Shown in pieces: positions 6,171 to 9,903 of a DNA stretch of 9,903 nt. The notes under the pieces were generated by a model that had not been told where the DNA came from, ran no database searches, and was given only the letters and a program-made list of their open reading frames with translations. The DNA comes from BS750m-G77 sp043797735 (GTDB taxonomy: Bacteria; Omnitrophota; Gorgyraeia; Gygaellales; Profunditerraquicolaceae), in NCBI GenBank assembly GCA_043797735.1, contig JAZDPH010000047.1:1-9903 (forward strand). Direction: 5' to 3'. Each line of letters begins with the position of its first letter. The first letter of the stretch is position 1. The translations under genes and the position numbers were made by a program.

Positions 6171-6965
6171 TTATTTTCTCCTGTAGGCATCCAGATACGA
6201 ATCACAATAAATATTCCTGTTTAACAACAGCTGCGCCGAAATAAGCGCGTCCATCAGCTCCTTATCCGTCGCATCAAGAATGGCCGCATCCAGGCCGAGG
6301 GCAATAGCCATCACCAGGAAGGTGCGATTAATTAAATTCCTGCTTCCGGCGGGCAGCCCTTGCGAGACATTGCTTAAGCCCACGATGACCTGAGGCGCAG
6401 GATGGGAGATAATTTTAAACTCCCTTATTGACTCCAGTATATCAGAAAGCTGCGCCTGCGCCACCTTTACCGGCATAACTATCGGGTCAAGGTAAAGCTG
6501 CTCAACGGGAAAACCGAAGTCCACGCAGGCCGAGACAATCGCCGCCGCCAGCTCCAGGCGCTGATCCTTATTCTGCGGTATGCCTTTTGAACTTATAGCC
6601 AGGCCGATAAGCCCGGCATTATATTGCCTGGCCAGAGGAATCAATACATTCATTTTCTCAAGGTCAGCGGTGGTGGAGTTAATAACTAATTTATTCTTTG
6701 CGGCCTTAAGCCCTGCCTCTATAACCGCCGGCCTGCTGGAATCCAAAACCAGCGCTTTATCAGTTACCTCTTCAATACAGCGGATTAACCATTGGATATC
6801 CGAAAGCGGATCTTTTGAGGCCGGGCCGCAATTGACATCCAACGCATCCGCGCCTGCCTCTACCTGTGCTTTGGCGCATTTTTGAATCGCGGCTTTATCC
6901 TTCTGGCTTATCGCCTTGGCGATATTAGCATACATGCCGTTGATTAACTCACCGACTATAAACAT
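6171..6965 (-). CDS. acsE: Methyltetrahydrofolate:corrinoid/iron-sulfur protein methyltransferase AcsE
   Basis: AcsE transfers the methyl group of methyl-tetrahydrofolate to Co(I) of the corrinoid iron-sulfur protein, the step that joins the methyl and carbonyl branches of the Wood-Ljungdahl pathway. The 264-residue TIM barrel lines up without shifts with the Moorella enzyme: GELINGM (5-11), LDSSRPAVIEAG with Asp75, INSTT with Asn96, YLDPIVMP with Asp160, and GLSNVSQG with Asn199, the side chain known to hydrogen-bond the pterin N5 region. The end YCDSYLDAYRRK also matches the family. The start ATG is certain in frame because a TAA lies three codons upstream, yet no Shine-Dalgarno sequence is visible; the preceding 74 bp are filled by an inverted repeat. 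The stop touches the dgkA start. Confidence 0.96.
   Translation of the reverse strand: MFIVGELINGMYANIAKAISQKDKAAIQKCAKAQVEAGADALDVNCGPASKDPLSDIQWLIRCIEEVTDKALVLDSSRPAVIEAGLKAAKNKLVINSTTADLEKMNVLIPLARQYNAGLIGLAISSKGIPQNKDQRLELAAAIVSACVDFGFPVEQLYLDPIVMPVKVAQAQLSDILESIREFKIISHPAPQVIVGLSNVSQGLPAGSRNLINRTFLVMAIALGLDAAILDATDKELMDALISAQLLLNRNIYCDSYLDAYRRK
6178..6183 (-). promoter_or_regulatory. Ribosome binding site that fixes the TTG start of dgkA
   Basis: CAGGAG on the minus strand, inside the last codons of acsE, lies 7 nt before TTG at 6170-6168. It supports the rare start codon and implies that dgkA is translated by ribosomes finishing acsE. Confidence 0.8.
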
Positions 6966-6973
6966 AGGTCTTT

Positions 6974-7036
6974 AGGTTAAGGTTAAGGTTAAGGTTAAGC
7001 GTAAATATTACTTAACCTCATCCTAAACCTTAACCT
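6974..7036. repeat. Inverted repeat built from GGTTAA hexamers between acsD and acsE
   Basis: The left arm contains four perfect tandem copies of GGTTAA (6975-6998). The right arm (7011-7036) is its reverse complement over 26 positions with three mismatches to the left arm (6974-6999), around an 11-nt loop (7000-7010). The stem-loop fills nearly the whole acsD-acsE gap: it begins 3 nt after the acsD stop and ends 8 nt before the acsE start. No U-run follows it, so a classical terminator is unlikely. It may be a mobile-repeat remnant, an RNA stabiliser or a translational element. Confidence 0.88.
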
Positions 7037-7039
7037 TCT

Positions 7040-7957
7040 CTATTGGGTCATTAAATCTTCTATGTACTTATTCACCTTCTCCGCTGCCTCCGGATGGCGC
7101 ATTACCAAAAGGTCCGCCCCTGCCTGAATCAGGGCCGAGGCCGTAACTGCCTCCCAAAGTATGCCCTGCCGTGGGCCGCCATCTTTTGCCTCTTTAGCCC
7201 TCCATGCCTCCTGCCCTACAAAACAGATAAACGGACAGGCCACGGCCTTATCTCCCGATAATGCCGCAAGCCGCACCCTCTCCATAATGGAATAGGCATA
7301 TTCCAGCCCGTAACCCAGCGCCCCGATAGTGGGGTTAATCGCAATCCGCTCGAAAGGCAGGCCCATATCCGAGAGCAGAATATTTAACTGCTTTGCAATA
7401 TTAATATCTATGGGCGACTCCGCGATTATACTGTGGCCGTCGGCCATTGCCGCGGCCGCTAATGTTTTATAGTTATCCTGGGAGGCGCTGCCGATCAGGC
7501 AGCACCTTCCTTTTGCCGCTTCGCAAACTGCCGGCAAAACCAAGTTATCCTTGGCATCATCCCCGCAGCCGCTGATTATTAAAGGGACATCCACCTTTTC
7601 CAGCAGGCGGCTGACTAATTTCGCGCTGCTTGCGGCGTCTCTATCCCCGCAATCAGGATGCGTCCCCTGCAGTTTTAAACATAACAACTGCGCCTTATAA
7701 TCATCCACGCACTTTTTCGCCCATTCAAGCGGATCGGCAAGGGCCTTGCCGTAATGCCGGGTTAGTTCCTGCGGCCAGTCTTCGGGAGCAACATCCCAAA
7801 TCTCAAAGGCAATGCGCGGCCTGTTGGGCAGAGCCCCCTCGGAAAATAAAAAAGGCAGAGACTCTTCGCCGCCGATTTTAATCTCCTGCCCGGCTGATCC
7901 GATTGCCAGGGTAGAAATTTTGCCGCTCCAATTTTGTGTTGCTAGTTGCGCTGCCAT
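7040..7957 (-). CDS. acsD: Corrinoid iron-sulfur protein small subunit (AcsD / CdhD family)
   Basis: This 305-residue protein is the small (delta) subunit of the corrinoid iron-sulfur protein, which carries the methyl group on cobalt from AcsE to acetyl-CoA synthase. It is a TIM barrel that pairs with the large subunit AcsC to hold the corrinoid. Family signatures are IGSAGQEIKIGGEESLPF (20-37), AFEIWDVAPEDWP (51-63), the LKLQGTHPDCGDRDA segment, ISGCGDD, and the very characteristic TIGALGYGLEYAYSIMERVR. Length is normal. The start overlaps the end of cooC by 16 bp and has AGGAGG about 6 nt upstream, so the pair is coupled. The expected neighbour acsC is not next to it here. Confidence 0.96.
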   Translation of the reverse strand: MAAQLATQNWSGKISTLAIGSAGQEIKIGGEESLPFLFSEGALPNRPRIAFEIWDVAPEDWPQELTRHYGKALADPLEWAKKCVDDYKAQLLCLKLQGTHPDCGDRDAASSAKLVSRLLEKVDVPLIISGCGDDAKDNLVLPAVCEAAKGRCCLIGSASQDNYKTLAAAAMADGHSIIAESPIDINIAKQLNILLSDMGLPFERIAINPTIGALGYGLEYAYSIMERVRLAALSGDKAVACPFICFVGQEAWRAKEAKDGGPRQGILWEAVTASALIQAGADLLVMRHPEAAEKVNKYIEDLMTQ

Positions 7958-8694
7958 ATCCGTCCTCCTATGCGGCGCAGCCTGCTTAAGGCCGGCGCAT
8001 CCTCCTTTAATCCTGACAAGGAGTAACCGTTTAAGCTCAATTTTCTTAGCCCCTCATCCTCGGGCAAAAAACCCAGATAATCCAGCTTCAAAACCCTAAA
8101 AACCTGCTCTGTAAGATCTTGAGCGCAGCGGTTGACAATTAAAAATTTATTTTTGACTTCAATATCCAAATCCCTGACTAAATCAGTTATCCTTGCCGCA
8201 GACCTTAATCCTACTGGCGTAGCGTCGGAGACAACCACCAGTGCATCCGCCCGCCGGCTAGTGCGCCGGGAAAGGTGCTCTAATCCCGCCTCATTGTCAA
8301 TAATTATATAGTCGTATTCCTTAATTAATTTGGCCATTATATTCCTTAAAACATTGTTTACATAGCAATAACATCCCGGCCCTTCCGGCCGGCCCATGGC
8401 TAAGAGGTCAATACCGTCGCCTTCGGAAACGGCAGTCTGCAGCTGGTATTCAATAAACCTCTCTTTAGGCATGCCGCTGGGGATCTCCTCCGGGTGGGCT
8501 GCGACTTTATCAAGAATCCCCCCCACGGTCTCTTTGGATTCAATGCCCAGCGCCTCAGAAAGATTACTATTAGGGTCGGCGTCCACCGCCAATACCGAAC
8601 CTAAGGCCGCCTCTTTTATAATCCGGGCTGTCAATGCGGCAATAGTGGTCTTGCCCGTTCCCCCTTTGCCGGCCATCGCGATTACATAACCCAT
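7942..8694 (-). CDS. cooC: CooC/AcsF-type nickel-insertion ATPase
   Basis: This 250-residue MinD/ParA-like ATPase is expected to help insert nickel into CO dehydrogenase or acetyl-CoA synthase. It has the deviant Walker A AGKGGTGKTT (8-17), the switch region DADPNSNL (38-45), and a CYC pair at Cys108 and Cys110 in GPGCYCYVNNVLR, the CxC motif with which CooC dimers bind metal. The Walker B-like strand is YDYIIIDNEAGLEHLSRR, a sequence strongly marking this family, followed by VVVSDATPVGLRSA. The ATG lies 2 bp after the stop of the RACo-like gene, with only a weak GAGAA upstream, so coupling is likely. Whether it serves CODH or ACS cannot be told without the missing partner genes. Confidence 0.94.
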   Translation of the reverse strand: MGYVIAMAGKGGTGKTTIAALTARIIKEAALGSVLAVDADPNSNLSEALGIESKETVGGILDKVAAHPEEIPSGMPKERFIEYQLQTAVSEGDGIDLLAMGRPEGPGCYCYVNNVLRNIMAKLIKEYDYIIIDNEAGLEHLSRRTSRRADALVVVSDATPVGLRSAARITDLVRDLDIEVKNKFLIVNRCAQDLTEQVFRVLKLDYLGFLPEDEGLRKLSLNGYSLSGLKEDAPALSRLRRIGGRIWQRN

Positions 8695-8696
8695 CT

Positions 8697-9903
8697 TTAA
8701 ATTCTCACGCTGGGAAACTTGCCTAAGTCCGTATGCGGAAAAAATAACGCCGCGGTGTATTCGTCCATATAGCTTGAGTCAACCGATAATTCAAAATAAG
8801 TAACCTTGCGCGCAATCTCGGCGGCTGTTCTTACCGCCTCCTGCGACAGGAGCATCCGGCGCGCCCCGGCCAGGGCGCTGTTGCCGATAAAAACAAACTT
8901 CTTTCTCGGCAAATCCGGCAATAATCCGATAGTTACGGCGTTCTCTATGTCAAGGTAAGCGCCGAATCCTCCGGCGATAAAGATCTTTTCAATTGCGCTG
9001 AATTCCAAATTCATATGCCTTGCCAACACCGATACTGCCGAATAAATCGCGGCCTTTGAACGTTTTAAATTTTCTATATCAGCCTCGGTAATAACTATAT
9101 CGGCGGTTGAATCCGCCTCCTCCTTAGGCACAAGCACGAAGCCTAAGCCGGTATCGCTGTCGCGCAGGCGCTTATTATCCAGAGAACTAAATTTACCGTT
9201 TTTATCAATAACCTGCGCCCGCAGCATAGAGGCAAGTATATCAATGTAACCGGAGCCGCAGATGCCCCGCGGCTTTGCCCCTCCAACTGTTTCATAACTT
9301 ATCTTGAGGCCCTGCGGGTCAATCTTCAGCTTCTGTATCGCCCCGCGGCCGGAGCGCATCCCGCAGGCCAGGCCGCTTCCTTCAAAGGCCGGCCCGGCAG
9401 AGGCGGCTGCCGCGATTAGAAAATCGCTGCCGCCCAAGGCGATTTCGCCGTTAGTGCCGATATCAATCAATATGCACAATTGCTTATTCCTGTATATGCC
9501 GCTTGAAAGCAGGCCTGCCGTAGTGTCACCCCCGACGTAACTGGCCACCCCCGGCACGCATTGCAGCAGCCAGTGGGGGTTTATATTTATCCCGGCTTCG
9601 GCAGCACGAATAACCGGCAGGAAATTTGCCGTCGGCACATAAGGCTCTCTTCTTATATATTTGGGGTCAAGGCCCAGTAATAAATGGACCATCGTAGTAT
9701 TGCCGCTGCATAATATACAGGTAACCTCATTCAGGCCGATCTTGTGCTCCTCTATTAACTGGCGGCTCATCTGGTTTACGGCATCGGTCACGGTATTATG
9801 CAGCCTCTCCAGGCCCTGCGCCTCCTGCGAAAAGACAATCCGCGTTATCACGTCGCTGCCGAAAACCGCCTGCTTGTTATAAGCGGCCCTGGTACCGAGG
9901 GTA
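8697..9903 (-). CDS. acsV: RACo-type corrinoid protein reductive activator, C-terminal part (cut by window edge)
   Basis: The frame is open to the window edge, giving 401 visible codons. A GTG at 9851-9849 is not the start, because the 17 codons before it (ending AAYNKQAVFGSD) continue the conserved family sequence. RACo restores the inactive Co(II) form of the corrinoid iron-sulfur protein to Co(I), using ATP and an electron. The visible part is the actin-like ATPase (ASKHA, DUF4445) region: CILCSGNTTMVHLLLG, then the phosphate-binding ILIDIGTNGEIALG, then AAAASAGPAFEGSGLACGMR, RGICGSGYIDILASML, IFIAGGFGAYLDIENA and the terminal YTAALFFPH. The N-terminal 2Fe-2S ferredoxin domain expected for the family would be outside the window. 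cooC follows after 2 bp. Confidence 0.93.
   Translation of the reverse strand, partial: TLGTRAAYNKQAVFGSDVITRIVFSQEAQGLERLHNTVTDAVNQMSRQLIEEHKIGLNEVTCILCSGNTTMVHLLLGLDPKYIRREPYVPTANFLPVIRAAEAGININPHWLLQCVPGVASYVGGDTTAGLLSSGIYRNKQLCILIDIGTNGEIALGGSDFLIAAAASAGPAFEGSGLACGMRSGRGAIQKLKIDPQGLKISYETVGGAKPRGICGSGYIDILASMLRAQVIDKNGKFSSLDNKRLRDSDTGLGFVLVPKEEADSTADIVITEADIENLKRSKAAIYSAVSVLARHMNLEFSAIEKIFIAGGFGAYLDIENAVTIGLLPDLPRKKFVFIGNSALAGARRMLLSQEAVRTAAEIARKVTYFELSVDSSYMDEYTAALFFPHTDLGKFPSVRI

Noticed and set aside
6975..6998. GGTTAA repeats as a telomere or CRISPR array
   Set aside because: There are only four copies with no spacers, they lie within an operon, and the facing arm shows a hairpin element instead.
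7004..7009. TAATAT in the hairpin loop as a -10 box for acsE
   Set aside because: No credible -35 box stands 16-18 nt upstream, and the site lies within the strong inverted repeat.
9849..9851. GTG as the start of the RACo-like protein
   Set aside because: The frame stays open upstream to the window edge and the upstream residues fit the family, so this is an internal valine.

Overview
The window is one continuous run of genes on the minus strand; no real gene was found on the plus strand. It is best read from high to low coordinates. Gene content and protein style suggest an anaerobic, acetyl-CoA-pathway (Wood-Ljungdahl) bacterium. The block tilS-ftsH-folP-cdaA beside carbonyl-branch genes, and an FtsH with a small insertion before its Walker B motif, make me lean towards Omnitrophota or a relative in or near the PVC group. 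That is an inference; Desulfobacterota or other acetogenic lineages are not excluded.

Region 1 (9903 to about 6171) is a carbonyl-branch cluster: the C-terminal part of a RACo-type corrinoid-protein reactivator (cut by the window edge), a CooC/AcsF-type nickel-insertion ATPase, the small subunit of the corrinoid iron-sulfur protein (AcsD), and the methyltetrahydrofolate:corrinoid protein methyltransferase (AcsE). Together they move a methyl group from methyl-tetrahydrofolate to the cobalt of the corrinoid protein, keep that cobalt in its active Co(I) state, and mature the nickel enzymes. The large corrinoid subunit AcsC, acetyl-CoA synthase and CO dehydrogenase are not in the window and may lie upstream. 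Between acsD and acsE is a 63-nt inverted repeat built from a hexamer tandem repeat, and acsE has no visible Shine-Dalgarno sequence.

Region 2 (6170 to about 4806) follows with almost no gap: a DgkA-family lipid kinase with a TTG start, a stand-alone CheY-like receiver protein, a CAU tRNA (probably elongator Met, with an odd D-loop/T-loop core) wedged 8 nt after the receiver gene, and a small secreted protein of unknown function.

Region 3 (4805 to 1) begins with a 117-bp spacer rich in CACAGATT-type repeats. After it come tilS (tRNA-Ile lysidine synthase), ftsH (membrane AAA+ protease) behind a good sigma70-like promoter, folP (dihydropteroate synthase with an extra N-terminal domain and a heptamer repeat inside its reading frame) and the start of cdaA (c-di-AMP synthase, cut by the window edge). 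ftsH, folP and cdaA overlap one another and are probably translationally coupled.

I see no transposase, phage gene, CRISPR array or convincing intrinsic terminator, and no clearly new multi-gene system. The most unusual items are the repeat elements, the tRNA and the unknown secreted protein. The only non-coding stretches are short (117 bp or less), so no gene-free stretch of 300 bp exists.
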